DNA from: an uncultured Sutterella sp.
Lineage (GTDB): Bacteria > Pseudomonadota > Gammaproteobacteria > Burkholderiales > Burkholderiaceae_F
DNA length: 64,000 nt
Assembly (NCBI GenBank): GCA_905201055.1
Contig: CAJKMT010000001.1
Coordinates: 1 to 64,000 of the forward strand
Reading direction: 5' to 3'
Positions 52,567 through 63,214 of this stretch are shown here, piece after piece (within the stretch, counting starts at the first letter, position 1; each line of letters starts with the position of its first letter). A model generated the notes under the pieces. The model was given only the letters and a program-made list of their open reading frames with translations. It did no database searches and was not told where the DNA came from. The position numbers were made by a program, and so were the translations under genes.

Positions 52567-54399
52567 CTATTTGTTAGCTTGACTGAGCGCTTTTTTATTT
52601 TCCAGCTCTTCCCAGCGCTGATAACCCTGACTGATTTCATTCTCTAAATTCTGAAGTCGCTCAGTGTGATCCTTAATGCTCTGAGCATCATGTTTGGTGT
52701 AAAAGTCGCCCGAATTCATCTCGGCAAGTAAATCATCACGCTCGGATTCCAGCATTATCAGGCGTTCAGGCAACGTTTCCAGTTCTTTATTTTCTTTATA
52801 AGTCAGCTTGATTTGAACCGGTTTTACGCGTTTGGCAACCGGTTTCTCAACACTTTCGGTTTTCTTTGGTTCAGGTTCGGTTTTGGGGCGGTAATGCTCC
52901 CAGTCGGAGTAACCGCCGACGTATTCTCTCCACAGCCCGTTGCCTTCCGGAGCGAGTACCTCGGTGACGACATTGTCAAGAAAACGGCGGTCGTGGCTAA
53001 CCAGAATCAGGGTGCCGGGATAAGTTTGAAGTGTTTGTTCCAAAAGTTCCAACGAATCAATATCCAGGTCATTGGTCGGTTCGTCCAATACCAGGAGGTT
53101 GGCAGGAAGTGCAAAAAGTCTCGCCAATAGTAAACGATTACGCTCGCCCCCCGACAGATTGGAAACAGGGACATTGGCTCGTCTCGGAGGAAAGAGAAAA
53201 TCTCCAAGGTACGCCATAACATGCTTCTTGGTGCCGCCCACTTCAATCCACTCACTGCCCGGTGAGATGGTCTCGGCTACCGTTTTGTTGGGATCGAGCT
53301 GCGCGCGCAATTGATCAAAGTACGCAATTTGCAGATTTGTGCCCAATTTAACCGTGCCGGCATCAGGTTCTCTTTTACCGAGAATGAGGGAAATCAGAGT
53401 ACTTTTCCCAACGCCGTTATGACCGACCAGACCCAAGCGGTCGCCGCGCAACAGTTTAAAGTCCAGATCTTTAACGATAACTTTGTCGCCGAAAGCCAAA
53501 CTGACTTTATCGAGCTCTGCGACTATCTTGCCGCTTTTCATGCCGGCATCGATATTGAGATTGATTTGTCCCAAACGATCCCTGCGTGCAGCGCGCTCCT
53601 CACGCAGGCGCTCCAGTCGTCTGACGCGCCCCTCGTTTCGTGTTCTTCTGGCTTCGATTCCTTTACGAATCCATACCTCTTCCTGCGTCCAGAATTTATC
53701 GAATTTTCTTCGGGCGATATCTTCTGCGGCAAGTTCCTGCTCTTTTCTGTCTTCGTAGGCTTTGAAATTGCCCGGGTAACTTCTCAGGACACCCCGATCC
53801 AATTCAATGATTCGTGTACTGACTGCATCTAAAAATGCGCGATCATGGGTGATGACCATCAGTGATTTTGAGCCGCGGTACTCGCTTTTGATGAGCTCTT
53901 CCAGAATGAGAATGGCATCAATGTCAAGGTGATTGGTCGGTTCATCGAGAAGCAGAAGATCTTTGCCAAGGGTAAAGGCCAGTGCTAATGCTGCGCGTTT
54001 TCTTTCGCCGCCGGAAGCCCCCGACAGAGTGCGTTCGGAATCCAAACCGAAGCGATGAAGATATTCATCGAGGCGGGCAATTTGACGCCATTTGAGCTGT
54101 TCGTCAGGTTCATCTTCCAGTCGTCCTCGCAACAACAGTGACTCTTTGAGTGTTGCGGCCTCAGGTAAATAGGGCTCTTGCTCCACGTAGGCAATGCCCA
54201 GGCCGTCCATGACCGTTTTGGAGCCGTCATCGAGCTTGTCAATGCCCGCAATAATTCGCAAAAGAGAACTCTTCCCGGTACCGTTGCGTCCGATCACGCC
54301 GATTCTTTCACCATCCATAACGGTGAGATTGGCGCGGTCCAAGAGAGGCTGATCGCCAAAGGCAAGCTCGGCGTCCTGAAGGGTCAATAACGTTGTCAT
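52567..54399 (-). CDS. uup: ABC-F family ATPase (Uup-like)
   Basis: This soluble 610-aa protein has two ABC domains and no membrane segment. The first shows GRNGTGKSS, LSGASGGERKRAAL and LLLLDEPTNHLD; the second GHNGVGKST, LSGGERNRLLLA and LLVLDEPTNDLD. The domains are joined by a charged linker and followed by a C-terminal coiled coil (from about residue 530). The layout and length match Uup, a ribosome-associated ABC-F protein also linked to transposon precise excision in E. coli. Confidence 0.9.
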   Translation of the reverse strand: MTTLLTLQDAELAFGDQPLLDRANLTVMDGERIGVIGRNGTGKSSLLRIIAGIDKLDDGSKTVMDGLGIAYVEQEPYLPEAATLKESLLLRGRLEDEPDEQLKWRQIARLDEYLHRFGLDSERTLSGASGGERKRAALALAFTLGKDLLLLDEPTNHLDIDAILILEELIKSEYRGSKSLMVITHDRAFLDAVSTRIIELDRGVLRSYPGNFKAYEDRKEQELAAEDIARRKFDKFWTQEEVWIRKGIEARRTRNEGRVRRLERLREERAARRDRLGQINLNIDAGMKSGKIVAELDKVSLAFGDKVIVKDLDFKLLRGDRLGLVGHNGVGKSTLISLILGKREPDAGTVKLGTNLQIAYFDQLRAQLDPNKTVAETISPGSEWIEVGGTKKHVMAYLGDFLFPPRRANVPVSNLSGGERNRLLLARLFALPANLLVLDEPTNDLDIDSLELLEQTLQTYPGTLILVSHDRRFLDNVVTEVLAPEGNGLWREYVGGYSDWEHYRPKTEPEPKKTESVEKPVAKRVKPVQIKLTYKENKELETLPERLIMLESERDDLLAEMNSGDFYTKHDAQSIKDHTERLQNLENEISQGYQRWEELENKKALSQANK

Positions 54400-54406
54400 G
54401 GCTGGT

Positions 54407-55684
54407 CTACGGGCGTTGTAAAGGTCGGATTAATTGCTCAATCGTTGCGCTTTGCACTTTACCGTTGATCACAGTTGCAGGTTCGGCAACACGAACGACG
54501 TCGGCGGTCACCTGTTGGTTAAAAGACAAAGTTCCCGTTGTGGCGTCCATGTGAATTTGCGGCTGCCACTTCATCCAAATACAGGCCAGACGATAGGCGT
54601 CAACGCCAAATGCGAAAAGTCGGCGCTCAAGCATTGAAGCGGGTGGGGTGACACCAAAGCTTGCTTTAAAGTCTGCGTCATTGTGGCGAACAAGAAACGG
54701 CGAGTCGACAAAACCGATATTTTGCAAATCATAGGCAAAAGAGGCTGCCGCATTTTGTTGGGCGCTGCCCGGATTGATCATGCTGGTTCCCCATGCACGG
54801 CTTGTTCGAGGAAGGCGCGGTTTAACGAGAGCGGCAGTTCGCGCATCCATGGCTAAGAATGCCGCCTGGTAGGGGGCTTCCTGAAACTCGAGTTGAGCTC
54901 TGTACTGAGCCATCTTGCGTTCATTGCGAAGTTTGATTCGCTGATAAGCATACGCATCTTCGTAGGGATCCGGTAATTCTTCCAATTCAGGTTTGGGAAT
55001 TGCGCTGTCGTCAATGGTGTAGAACTTCGGCTGAGCCATCAGCTCTTCGGTGAGCGTTTGGCGTGTAAAAGGAATATTGGCGGCAAGAAGTTCACGCGCA
55101 AAAGTGTCGGCAATGCGATGCTCCAAAGACGAATCGGCTTCAAAGATGGCCACATTGGGCATTGTTCCGTCTTCGCGCGGTGTCAGGCTTTTGAGTGCGA
55201 TAGCCACAATTTGTTTGGCTTCCTCTTCCTGAGACAGAGAGAAGTTCATCAAAAGCTCGGGGGAGGCAACGCCATCATAAGGTAAATTAAGCGACACAAC
55301 GGGCAAGGGCAAGAACGATAAAGACGAGACCTCATTGACGTCGTCCCTGCTGATCGGGCCAATTGCCACGGATGCACCCATTAAAGCGGCGTCTTGAAGA
55401 TGTGAGAGCGCATTTTGTCCGTTTTTCCTCGGCAGCAAAATGATTTCGTAAGGAGTCATCTGCTGAGAATTTTCCGCGCGAATGCCGTTGACGATGGAAT
55501 TGGCAAAAACCGTTAACGGACTGTCAGTACGGGGCATCAGAACAGCAACTTTGATTTTATTTTCTTCAGGAACAACAGCGGTATCGGAAACCGCAAAGGA
55601 AACTGCTTGCTGAGCAGAACTTAGTGAACCAAAGCTCGCTAAAATAGCCACACAAAGAATACGAACAAATGAACGAGTACTCAC
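54407..55684 (-). CDS. lpoA: LpoA-like penicillin-binding-protein activator
   Basis: This periplasmic protein (425 aa from the GTG at 55684, or 431 from the ATG at 55702) has a signal peptide (FVRILCVAILASFGSLSSAQQ) and a periplasmic-binding-protein fold like the C-terminal domain of LpoA (IKVAVLMPRTDSPL, VAIGPISRDDV, FAFGVDAYRLA). LpoA activates PBP1A in gammaproteobacteria. No lipobox Cys follows the signal, so it appears soluble rather than a lipoprotein. The N-terminal TPR domain of enterobacterial LpoA is missing. The position divergent from rsmI is the usual one. Confidence 0.78.
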   Translation of the reverse strand: MSTRSFVRILCVAILASFGSLSSAQQAVSFAVSDTAVVPEENKIKVAVLMPRTDSPLTVFANSIVNGIRAENSQQMTPYEIILLPRKNGQNALSHLQDAALMGASVAIGPISRDDVNEVSSLSFLPLPVVSLNLPYDGVASPELLMNFSLSQEEEAKQIVAIALKSLTPREDGTMPNVAIFEADSSLEHRIADTFARELLAANIPFTRQTLTEELMAQPKFYTIDDSAIPKPELEELPDPYEDAYAYQRIKLRNERKMAQYRAQLEFQEAPYQAAFLAMDARTAALVKPRLPRTSRAWGTSMINPGSAQQNAAASFAYDLQNIGFVDSPFLVRHNDADFKASFGVTPPASMLERRLFAFGVDAYRLACIWMKWQPQIHMDATTGTLSFNQQVTADVVRVAEPATVINGKVQSATIEQLIRPLQRP

Positions 55685-55685
55685 G

Positions 55686-56594
55686 ATGCAATCCACATCC
55701 AATCAATGGTCAGAACAATTGCTAATGCAGTTGGCCGGTCTCGATACCCAAACATTTCCGAATTCAACCCTCTACATTGTGGGTTTGCCGATCGGAAACG
55801 CCGCCGATATCACACTCAGGGCCTTATGGGTTTTAGCCGGTGCGGATGTGATAGCCGCGGAAGATACGCGCGAGACCAAAAAACTTTTAGAGCGTTTTTC
55901 CATTTCTGTGCCGACGGTAAGTGTTCGCGAACACAATGAAATTGCTCAGTCCAATATGATAATTGAACGCCTGAAAAAGGGCGAAAAAGTAGCGATGGTG
56001 ACCGACGCCGGGACGCCTGCCGTCTCGGATCCCGGGGCCAGACTTGTTCGCGAGGTGCTCAAGGCCGGATTCCGTGTCGTACCGATCCCGGGAGCCAGTG
56101 CTGTGGTGACCGCATTGTCAGCGGCAGGGCTCGAGCCGGCAGGATTTCACTTTGTCGGTTTTTTACCGCCGCAACCCAAAGCAAGGCACGAAGCGCTTCG
56201 CACCTTATTGGGACAAAAAGAAAGTTTTGTTTTGTACGAAGCGCCGCACCGTATCAAAGACGTTTTAATGGATTTGGCTCAGCTGGCTCAACCTGAAAGA
56301 CGTGTGGTTGTGGCCCGAGAGTTGACCAAAAAGTTTGAAACATTTTCTGTTTTGTCTGCCGCAAAACTCTCAGATTGGACTCAGGCGCATGAGCCCAGAG
56401 GGGAGTATGTGATTTTGGTTGATGTTGCTGCGCAAACAGATACGTTTGACTTGAGTGAAAAAGATAAACAGTGGCTCAGGGCGCTGGCGGGTACGATGCC
56501 AGCTTCTAAAGCCGCTGCGGCCGCAGCAAAGATTATCGGCTGCAGCCGCGATGAAGTGTATCGTTGGCTATTGTCTGAAAAAAGCTCAGGCTAA
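55686..56594 (+). CDS. rsmI: 16S rRNA (cytidine-1402-2'-O) methyltransferase
   Basis: RsmI (302 aa) methylates the ribose of C1402 in 16S rRNA. Tetrapyrrole-methylase-fold motifs are clear: [19 protein letters not shown] (about 27-45), [25 protein letters not shown] and [17 protein letters not shown]. An N-terminal extension of about 25 residues precedes the fold. No strong ribosome binding site precedes the ATG at 55686, so a later start is possible. It is divergent from lpoA and overlaps the ttcA 3' end by 4 bases. Confidence 0.95.
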   Translation: MQSTSNQWSEQLLMQLAGLDTQTFPNSTLYIVGLPIGNAADITLRALWVLAGADVIAAEDTRETKKLLERFSISVPTVSVREHNEIAQSNMIIERLKKGEKVAMVTDAGTPAVSDPGARLVREVLKAGFRVVPIPGASAVVTALSAAGLEPAGFHFVGFLPPQPKARHEALRTLLGQKESFVLYEAPHRIKDVLMDLAQLAQPERRVVVARELTKKFETFSVLSAAKLSDWTQAHEPRGEYVILVDVAAQTDTFDLSEKDKQWLRALAGTMPASKAAAAAAKIIGCSRDEVYRWLLSEKSSG

Positions 56595-57487
56595 TCATCG
56601 TCTGAGTCTTTTCTCAACGCATCAGGAATCAGTGCCTTGAAATCGTAGAGGGATTTGTCCATCAGGTGCGAGGGCGCAACCCGCGTCATGCTCATTAAGA
56701 TGTTGTAGATGCGGCTGTCGTACATTTGATCCCATTGCCGCATCAGGGCTTTGATTTCTGCCCGTTTTTTATTTTCAATTTTTCTGCAGATTTCTTTGGA
56801 AATAATGGGATAGTCCCTGTATTTGATCCAACGCTCAATCTCGTACTCTCGTACGTAAGCCAGAGGTCGTATGATGACGTTTTGTCCGTCATCGCTTCTG
56901 AGAATAGGCGGCATGCCTTTAAGTCTGCCGCCATAGAACATGTTCAAAAGCAAAGTGCTCACGATGTCATCCATATGGTGGCCGAGGGCAATCTTCGTTA
57001 CGCCCAATTCCTTGGCAACCCGATAAATAATTCCCCTGCGAAGACGTGAGCAGACAGAGCAGACATTGCGTCCTTCCGGAATCACACGCTGAACAATCGA
57101 CCAGGTGTCTTGATCTTCAATGTGGTAAGGCACGCCGATTTTTTTTAGATAATTCGGGATCACATCTTTGGGGAAATTAGGCAGGTGCTGATCCACGTTG
57201 ACAGCAATTAGTTCAAAAGGAACGGGAGCCCTTTTTTGAAGTTTCATCAGCACATCGAGCAGCACATAGCTGTCTTTGCCCCCGGACATACAGACCATTA
57301 CCTTGTCGCCTCCCTCAATCATGCCGAATTCGGCAATGGCTTTACCCGCCAGACGCATGATCCGTTTTTCGTTCTTTTTTTCAGCGACGGATTTTTTGGG
57401 TTTTTTGTTCTCCGAAACGCTCTCTTGGATATCGTCTTCTATGAGAATTTCTCGATCTTCAATGATGGGGATGATTTTTTCAGTCAT
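56591..57487 (-). CDS. ttcA: tRNA 2-thiocytidine(32) synthetase TtcA
   Basis: TtcA (298 aa) is an ATP- and Fe-S-dependent enzyme that thiolates C32 of certain tRNAs. The PP-loop motif [13 protein letters not shown] (about 68-80) and the [10 protein letters not shown] motif are present. The usual later PCNLCGSQ element reads SKEICRK, so only one of its two Cys remains. A basic, Lys-rich N-terminal extension (about 50 residues) is unusual. The ATG at 57487 overlaps the folB stop (ATGACTGA); the frame remains open upstream to 57613 but that part lies inside folB. Confidence 0.88.
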   Translation of the reverse strand: MTEKIIPIIEDREILIEDDIQESVSENKKPKKSVAEKKNEKRIMRLAGKAIAEFGMIEGGDKVMVCMSGGKDSYVLLDVLMKLQKRAPVPFELIAVNVDQHLPNFPKDVIPNYLKKIGVPYHIEDQDTWSIVQRVIPEGRNVCSVCSRLRRGIIYRVAKELGVTKIALGHHMDDIVSTLLLNMFYGGRLKGMPPILRSDDGQNVIIRPLAYVREYEIERWIKYRDYPIISKEICRKIENKKRAEIKALMRQWDQMYDSRIYNILMSMTRVAPSHLMDKSLYDFKALIPDALRKDSDDD

Positions 57488-57863
57488 GGCATACCCTAAA
57501 AATTTCGACTGAGGCGCTTTTAACATCAGGGTAAGCTTTGGTCTTTTCACTGCGAACCACAACAGCCTGAACCAGCGGATTGTTGAGAAGTTGCTGAGCA
57601 AGGCTATCGACAAGCGTTTCCTGCAGGCAGATATGTCCCTGTTCCAGCACCTTATCGATTGCTTCGATCACTTCGTCATAGTTGTAGGCATTTTCCAGCT
57701 GATCGCCCTCATCGGCAGTGCGGACAAAAAGCTCTACATTGATGACAACGGGTTGCGGGGCCTGCTTCTCATGATCGTAGGCTCCGATCATCATATTGCG
57801 TTCAACGTCTTTAATGACGATGTGTCGGCAATTTTTCAGTTGCGGATCACAATACCAGGGCAT
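57480..57863 (-). CDS. folB: dihydroneopterin aldolase
   Basis: FolB (127 aa) acts in folate synthesis, cleaving dihydroneopterin to 6-hydroxymethyl-dihydropterin. Family landmarks are [20 protein letters not shown], the [10 protein letters not shown] segment, [12 protein letters not shown] (Glu that binds the pterin) and the catalytic Lys region [18 protein letters not shown] choose the ATG at 57863, which follows the cca stop directly with GAGGAA upstream; a TTG at 57881 would overlap cca. It is coupled to ttcA by an 8-base overlap. Confidence 0.9.
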   Translation of the reverse strand: MPWYCDPQLKNCRHIVIKDVERNMMIGAYDHEKQAPQPVVINVELFVRTADEGDQLENAYNYDEVIEAIDKVLEQGHICLQETLVDSLAQQLLNNPLVQAVVVRSEKTKAYPDVKSASVEIFRVCHD

Positions 57864-57864
57864 A

Positions 57865-58941
57865 TCAAAATAATTCCTCAATGGCTTTCAGTCGTGCTTG
57901 GTGCAAAGCCTGACCGATTGCAGATTTGTCAGGACAGGAGGCGGCGATTTTAGCGGAATTTACCGATTTAACGCACTCATTGGCTTTGAGCCATAGCGTA
58001 ATATCGATTCGGTAGATTGCGCGCGCAACGTTTAAGACACTTCTGAATCTGTTCGGTCTTCTGACCGCATCGCACACTTCAATCTGGGACAATAAACTTT
58101 GGGCATCAGAATTGGCAAAGCAGTCTTTGACTCTATTCCACAGAAAAACAATGTCGGCGATTTCGGCAGGAGGTTTCAATGTAGAGAGAAAGTCTCTGAT
58201 TCGCTCGGAATCATTTTCACTGTGAGTGAGCAGTGCAAATTTTTCGCATTCCGCCAGATCATGATTTTCGTCTAATACCGAGAGAACAGAGGAATTAATA
58301 GAGAAATTTTTAAAAAATCTCTGCCACAGTCCACAGCTTTGCAAAACAGTGATAAATCGAGAGGGAGTTTTTTCCCTGAAAGTTTTTCGCATCTCCAGAA
58401 AAACACGTTCCGCGACAAGGCTATCGGCCTCACCGTTTTGAACCATAGTTTTAAGCAGCTCGAACGTTTCCGGGGCAATGGTGAATTCAGGTAATTTGGC
58501 ACTGAACCGCGCAATGCGCAAAATACGAACAGGATCTTCTTTAAAGGCTTCAGAAACGTGTCTGAGAATTTTTCCTCGGATATCGTTGAGACCATTGTTG
58601 GGATCAATCAATATGTCGCCGTCAAGAGCCATGGCGTTAATCGTCAGGTCCCGACGTTTCAGATCCTCTTCGAGAGTAATGTCTTTGCCGGCTTGGAAAA
58701 CAAAGCCGTGATAACCCGGTGCAATTTTTCGCTCGGTTCGCGCCAATGCGTACTCTTCGTGGGTTTTCGGGTGTAAAAAAACAGGGAAATCCTTTCCGAC
58801 CGGTTTGTAACCTTTACTGATCATCTCCTCAGGGCTGCTGCCGACCACAACCCAATCACGGTCACCCTCATTTGCCGGGTAACCGAGCTCACGTGTTAAA
58901 TACAAATCACGGACATAGCCGCCTACGAGATAAACATGCAT
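57865..58941 (-). CDS. cca: CCA-adding tRNA nucleotidyltransferase
   Basis: Cca (358 aa) adds or repairs the 3' CCA of tRNAs. The nucleotidyltransferase core is typical: GGYVRDLYL (residues 7-15), the metal-binding [18 protein letters not shown] and the [15 protein letters not shown] segment. E. coli Cca is about 410 aa with a C-terminal HD phosphohydrolase domain. Here that region is shortened and the His-Asp pair is not seen ([10 protein letters not shown]), so only the synthetase activity is expected. It is cotranscribed with slt upstream and folB downstream. Confidence 0.9.
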   Translation of the reverse strand: MHVYLVGGYVRDLYLTRELGYPANEGDRDWVVVGSSPEEMISKGYKPVGKDFPVFLHPKTHEEYALARTERKIAPGYHGFVFQAGKDITLEEDLKRRDLTINAMALDGDILIDPNNGLNDIRGKILRHVSEAFKEDPVRILRIARFSAKLPEFTIAPETFELLKTMVQNGEADSLVAERVFLEMRKTFREKTPSRFITVLQSCGLWQRFFKNFSINSSVLSVLDENHDLAECEKFALLTHSENDSERIRDFLSTLKPPAEIADIVFLWNRVKDCFANSDAQSLLSQIEVCDAVRRPNRFRSVLNVARAIYRIDITLWLKANECVKSVNSAKIAASCPDKSAIGQALHQARLKAIEELF

Positions 58942-58943
58942 CG

Positions 58944-61073
58944 TTAAATTTTTTCTTCAGTACTGGTTTGTACCTCGGGGTCAATATTTCCGAGCCAATT
59001 TCGGAACGAAGGGATTGTCTTTCCTTCGCTGTGCGCATATTCGACAGTGTTGGCCATTACATTTTGCACGTAATTACGCGTTTCTGTGAAGGGAATGGTT
59101 TCCACGAAAATGGCCCCTTCAGTTAATTGAGGCAATGCCTGCTGCCAGCGGCTTGCACGGTTTGGTCCGGCGTTATAACCCGCGGTCGCTAAAATCATAT
59201 TGTTATCCAGGCGATTGAGCAGCGATCTCAGATAAGTTGTACCGAAGTAAATATTGGTATTGATTTCATAGATACTTTCAGGTTCGAAATCTTCAATCTC
59301 CAATTCCTTGGCAATCCATTTGGCGGTAGCGGGCATGATCTGCATCAGACCGTTGGCACCGACATGAGACTGCGCCGCAGCAATAAAGCGGGATTCCTGT
59401 CGGATTAGTCCGTACACCCAATTGCTGTCAATGTCCGCCTTTTCGGAAAACTTTTCGATTTGATCCTTAAAGGGGTGCGGATAAAGCAATTCATGCTCAA
59501 CAGGGTAATGCTCGGCTACTTTGATGGCAGTGTTGATGGCTCTGTGCAGCAGCAAGTGTTTTTCACCCCACTGAGAAGCGGCAAGCAGTCGGGCGGGATT
59601 CATGGTTCTTGTTGCCCATTGCCATTCAAGGTTACCCTCATAGAACATTCCCGCCTCATAAAAGGCTTTGGCTCGCAACAAACCGGGGTTTTCTCCCATG
59701 GATTTGACGGTATCAGGACCGGCTTCAACCGTTTCATTGCCCGAGTAGTAAAAGGATTTGCCAAGCGCTTCGGCCGCGAGCTTACCGTAGAAGGTCCTCA
59801 CGGTTGTGATACGCTGCCAGGACTTGCGGGCGGCTTCCGTTTGTCCGCTTTCGTACAATGCGCGCCCTTGCCAGTATCTCCATACATCCTTACTGGCTAA
59901 GGAAGCAGGCATAGAGGCAATGTAATGAGAGAGAGTCTTCCAATTTTTTTCTCTTAGTGCGGCTCTGGCACGCCACTCCAGACAATCCGTGGTCAATGCA
60001 CTGTAAGGTCCCGTGCAAACAGCAGCTCCTCCCTTTGAATACCATTTAAGCGCATCGGGTTTGTGACCGATGGCTGCAATGTATCCCAACCGTCCCCAAA
60101 GCGCTGCTTTTTCCTGTTTGTTTAATCGTCCCTGCAGAGATTCGGCTACTCGAATTGCCCAGTCAAAGTTCACAGAGGTAAGTCGATAAGCGGCGATAAG
60201 ACGAACATGTTTATTTTGTTTTGAAAGCTTATTGCGATGCGTTCGGTACCATCTGGAGGGATTGTTGTAGGCCAGTTTGGATGCAGAGGCCGGCAAGCGC
60301 TTTTTCTTTACAAGTGTGTTAAGCACATGGCGTCCTTCGGCAATTCTTCCCTGTTGAATCAAAATAACTAAGCGCGTAAAGGCTGTCGAAGGGGCTTTTT
60401 CGATAAGTTTATCCGATACCTTTCTGCAAACCCCGTTGCCTTTGTATCGTTGAGCATTGATCACGTCCAGAATGTCGGTTGCCTGCGATTTTGTGATCGT
60501 TTTTTGATTGTTTAAACGATGCAGAAGATTCCAGCAAACAATGCTGGGATCCGAGCGATTCCATTGAAGTGAGGAACGAGCGGCAGTGAATTGCTTCCAC
60601 TGCTTGTTTTCCTCCCAAATAGGCGCCATGATTAAAAGTCTGTCACCTTTGAGTCGTTCGGCGACAAACTCATTTTTGTGCTCGGCAATAAATGTCTGAA
60701 TATCTTTTTGCAGGGTTTTGTTTTCAGGATCTTTTTTGAGTTGAGCGGTTAAAGACCATGCTTTCACATAGTTTTTGAGGGGATAGCTCTCATCGAAATA
60801 TTGATCCGGATTTTCAAAAAGGTGAAGTTTCTGTTTTTCAAAAGCTTCCCGAAAGAATTGAAGCTTTTCTTCGTTATCGCTTTTGTCTAAAAAGGAAATT
60901 ACCGCCGTATTGGTTTGGGGCTGATCGGTTTTCAGCAGTTTATTGATATCGACCGAGTTTGAAGCAAAGGAGGACAAACTCGTCAAAGACAAAAGGACAG
61001 CTCCCAATGTCATGACTGAAAGCTTAAGTGCTAACGGGAATGATGAAGAAATTGATTTACACTGCATGAGCAT
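58944..61073 (-). CDS. slt: soluble-type lytic transglycosylase Slt
   Basis: This periplasmic 709-aa protein has a signal peptide ([25 protein letters not shown]), a long alpha-helical superhelix (about 50-530) and a C-terminal lysozyme-like SLT domain. The catalytic Glu lies in [15 protein letters not shown], followed by [14 protein letters not shown] and the [15 protein letters not shown] motif. This is the Slt70 layout; such enzymes cleave murein to anhydro-muropeptides, the substrates of the AmpG-like permease at 4681. The start could also be the ATG two codons later. Confidence 0.93.
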   Translation of the reverse strand: MLMQCKSISSSFPLALKLSVMTLGAVLLSLTSLSSFASNSVDINKLLKTDQPQTNTAVISFLDKSDNEEKLQFFREAFEKQKLHLFENPDQYFDESYPLKNYVKAWSLTAQLKKDPENKTLQKDIQTFIAEHKNEFVAERLKGDRLLIMAPIWEENKQWKQFTAARSSLQWNRSDPSIVCWNLLHRLNNQKTITKSQATDILDVINAQRYKGNGVCRKVSDKLIEKAPSTAFTRLVILIQQGRIAEGRHVLNTLVKKKRLPASASKLAYNNPSRWYRTHRNKLSKQNKHVRLIAAYRLTSVNFDWAIRVAESLQGRLNKQEKAALWGRLGYIAAIGHKPDALKWYSKGGAAVCTGPYSALTTDCLEWRARAALREKNWKTLSHYIASMPASLASKDVWRYWQGRALYESGQTEAARKSWQRITTVRTFYGKLAAEALGKSFYYSGNETVEAGPDTVKSMGENPGLLRAKAFYEAGMFYEGNLEWQWATRTMNPARLLAASQWGEKHLLLHRAINTAIKVAEHYPVEHELLYPHPFKDQIEKFSEKADIDSNWVYGLIRQESRFIAAAQSHVGANGLMQIMPATAKWIAKELEIEDFEPESIYEINTNIYFGTTYLRSLLNRLDNNMILATAGYNAGPNRASRWQQALPQLTEGAIFVETIPFTETRNYVQNVMANTVEYAHSEGKTIPSFRNWLGNIDPEVQTSTEEKI

Positions 61074-61102
61074 ACTTTAACTAAAAATAGCGGTCCTGAG
61101 TC

Positions 61103-61678
61103 ATGTGTGAAAAATCTTTTTTAAGAAAAAAGTTTTTGAGAACAAGAAGAGCACGTTCGTGGGAAGATTCTGCCCGGTGTATCGGCACGCACGTAGAAAA
61201 GTATTTTCGTCAGAATCCCGTTGAGATTGTCGGTTTTTATTATCCGATACGAAACGAAATCGATTTGCGGCCGGTTTTAATTGAGCTCAAAAAAGAAGGG
61301 ACGATTAAAACACTGGCTTTACCTCGTATCTGTGGTGGTCGGATGAGCTTTGTTCGGTGGGATGAAGGAGATTTCCTTGAAAAAGATGAAAGCGGTGTGC
61401 CGGCGCCGATCTCTTTATCATATGTTTCACCGCACTGTTTATTAGTGCCTTGTCTGGGAATCGACAGCGAGGGTTATCGTTTGGGGTACGGCGCCGGATG
61501 GTATGACAGGTTTTTGGCAGATGCCGCCATTGAGACAATCGGTGTCTTATCTGAAGAATTTTTGCTTCAGAGTCTGCCTCATGAAGCGCACGATCGACCG
61601 TTATCGGGTTACGTTAATGAAAACGGCCTCACGTTTGTGAAGCCGTTACCATCGGGAAACCGAAGAAAAAATCAATAA
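61103..61678 (+). CDS. 5-formyltetrahydrofolate cyclo-ligase
   Basis: This 191-aa protein is of the MTHFS/YgfA family, which converts 5-formyl-THF to 5,10-methenyl-THF with ATP. Visible features are the basic N-terminus ([13 protein letters not shown]), [18 protein letters not shown], and the signature [23 protein letters not shown] (Gly-rich ATP loop). It is divergent from slt with 29 bases between starts, and its stop overlaps the ahcY stop by 7 bases. A stem with one mismatch at 61622-61647, inside the coding end, might act as terminator. Confidence 0.9.
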   Translation: MCEKSFLRKKFLRTRRARSWEDSARCIGTHVEKYFRQNPVEIVGFYYPIRNEIDLRPVLIELKKEGTIKTLALPRICGGRMSFVRWDEGDFLEKDESGVPAPISLSYVSPHCLLVPCLGIDSEGYRLGYGAGWYDRFLADAAIETIGVLSEEFLLQSLPHEAHDRPLSGYVNENGLTFVKPLPSGNRRKNQ

Positions 61679-63066
61679 CGGTAGGCGTCGCTCTTATAAG
61701 GACCTTCCTTAGGCACACCGATATAGGCGGCTTGTTCATCGGTCAGTTCAGAGAGCTGAGCGTTAAAGTTCTTAAGCTGCAAGCGGGCGACCTTTTCGTC
61801 AAGAATCTTCGGCAATACATAAACACCCACGGGGTATTTGTCGGTGTTGGTAAAAAGCTCGATCTGAGCCAGCGTTTGGTTGGCAAAGGAGCTCGACATC
61901 ACGTAGCTCGGGTGACCCGTGGCGCAACCCAGGTTCACTAAGCGGCCTTCTGCAAGCAAAATAATCTTATTGCCGGAGGGCAGAATGATGTGATCGACTT
62001 GGGGTTTAATGTTTTCCCATTGGTACTTGCGCATGCTTGCCACATCGATTTCGCTGTCAAAGTGACCGATGTTGCAAACAATGGCTTCGTTTTTCATGCG
62101 AATCATGTGGTCATGGGTGATCACATTGATATTGCCGGTAGCAGTGACGAAAATATCCGCCTTGTCTGCCGCCCAATCCATTGTGACCACACGGTAGCCT
62201 TCCATGGCCGCCTGCAGCGCACAAATCGGATCCACTTCAACCACCCAAACCTGTGCGGCCAAAGCTCGCAGGGCTTGAGCACAGCCTTTGCCGACATCAC
62301 CGTAACCGACAACCACAGCAACTTTGCCTGCGATCATGACATCGGTGGCGCGCTTGATGCCGTCAACCAAGGACTCACGGCAGCCGTAGAGGGTGTCAAA
62401 TTTGGACTTTGTGACAGGGGCGTTAAAGTTCATGGCAGGGAAGCGAAGCGTGCCTTTGGCTGCCATTTGATAGAGACGATGAACACCGGTGGTGGTTTCT
62501 TCGCTCACACCCTTGATGTGAACGATACGCTTGGAGTACCAATGCGGATCTTCCTTGAGGTGGCGGTCAATGGCGGCAAAAAGCGCTTTTTCTTCATCAC
62601 TTTTCGGCGTTTCAATCACGCTGTGATCTTCCTCAGCTTGAGCACCTAAATGCAACAGCAGCGTGGCATCGCCCCCGTCGTCCAAAATCATGTTGGAATA
62701 ACCGCCGTCATCCCACTGCATGATTCTGTGGGTGTACTCCCAGTAATCGTCTACGGTTTCACCCTTGACGGCAAAAACGGGAATGCCTTCGGCAGCAATG
62801 GCGGCAGCGGCGTGATCCTGCGTAGAGAAAATGTTGCAGCTTGCCCAGCGCACTTCTGCGCCAAGCGCAACCAACGTTTCAATCAAAACGGCCGTTTGAA
62901 TCGTCATATGCAAAGAGCCGGAAATACGAGCTCCCTTTAACGGTTGGGCGGCAGCATATTCTTCACGAATAGCCATCAAACCGGGCATCTCCGTTTCAGC
63001 GATTTTGATTTCTTTTCTTCCCCAATCGGCCAAGCCGATATCGGCGATGATGTAAGGCGTACTCAT
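61672..63066 (-). CDS. ahcY: S-adenosylhomocysteine hydrolase
   Basis: AhcY (464 aa) hydrolyses SAH to adenosine and homocysteine. NAD-binding [15 protein letters not shown] is clear, with substrate-site [14 protein letters not shown] (near the N-terminus), [14 protein letters not shown] and the C-terminal KSDAYRY. The insert of about 40 residues relative to mammalian enzymes is the common proteobacterial form. The ATG at 63066 has GGAG upstream; the frame stays open back to 63141 but that part lies in the SAH riboswitch. Expression is expected to rise with SAH through that riboswitch. Confidence 0.97.
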   Translation of the reverse strand: MSTPYIIADIGLADWGRKEIKIAETEMPGLMAIREEYAAAQPLKGARISGSLHMTIQTAVLIETLVALGAEVRWASCNIFSTQDHAAAAIAAEGIPVFAVKGETVDDYWEYTHRIMQWDDGGYSNMILDDGGDATLLLHLGAQAEEDHSVIETPKSDEEKALFAAIDRHLKEDPHWYSKRIVHIKGVSEETTTGVHRLYQMAAKGTLRFPAMNFNAPVTKSKFDTLYGCRESLVDGIKRATDVMIAGKVAVVVGYGDVGKGCAQALRALAAQVWVVEVDPICALQAAMEGYRVVTMDWAADKADIFVTATGNINVITHDHMIRMKNEAIVCNIGHFDSEIDVASMRKYQWENIKPQVDHIILPSGNKIILLAEGRLVNLGCATGHPSYVMSSSFANQTLAQIELFTNTDKYPVGVYVLPKILDEKVARLQLKNFNAQLSELTDEQAAYIGVPKEGPYKSDAYRY

Positions 63067-63098
63067 CAAAAAGTCTCCAATTAAAAGAAGTTGTATCA

Positions 63099-63171
63099 GG
63101 TGAGCGCCGTTAGGATTTGTCTCAAGCCTGGGAGCTTTCATGAAAAGGAAAGTCTCGCAGCGCTCCTTGAG
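63099..63171 (-). promoter_or_regulatory. SAH riboswitch upstream of ahcY
   Basis: On the minus strand the region contains, in order, CTCAAGGAGCGCTGC, CCAGGCTTGAG and AACGGCGCTCACC. These are the conserved pieces of the SAH-I riboswitch: CTCAAG pairs with CTTGAG, and GAGCGC with GCGCTC to form the pseudoknot. It lies 33 bases before the ahcY start. SAH binding is known to turn expression on in this class. Confidence 0.93.
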
Positions 63172-63180
63172 AAAAACAGA

Positions 63181-63206
63181 GACATACGCCCATGTGGGCG
63201 TATGTC
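63181..63206 (-). terminator. intrinsic terminator of trpS
   Basis: A perfect 12-bp stem with a 2-base minimal loop, read on the minus strand, is followed by TCTGTTTTT. It lies 9 bases after the trpS stop and separates trpS from the ahcY riboswitch. Confidence 0.85.
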
Positions 63207-63214
63207 AAAATCAG

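Noticed and set aside
61990..62649. A 219-codon open frame antisense to ahcY
   Set aside because: ahcY is certain on the minus strand, and the antisense product is not recognisable.
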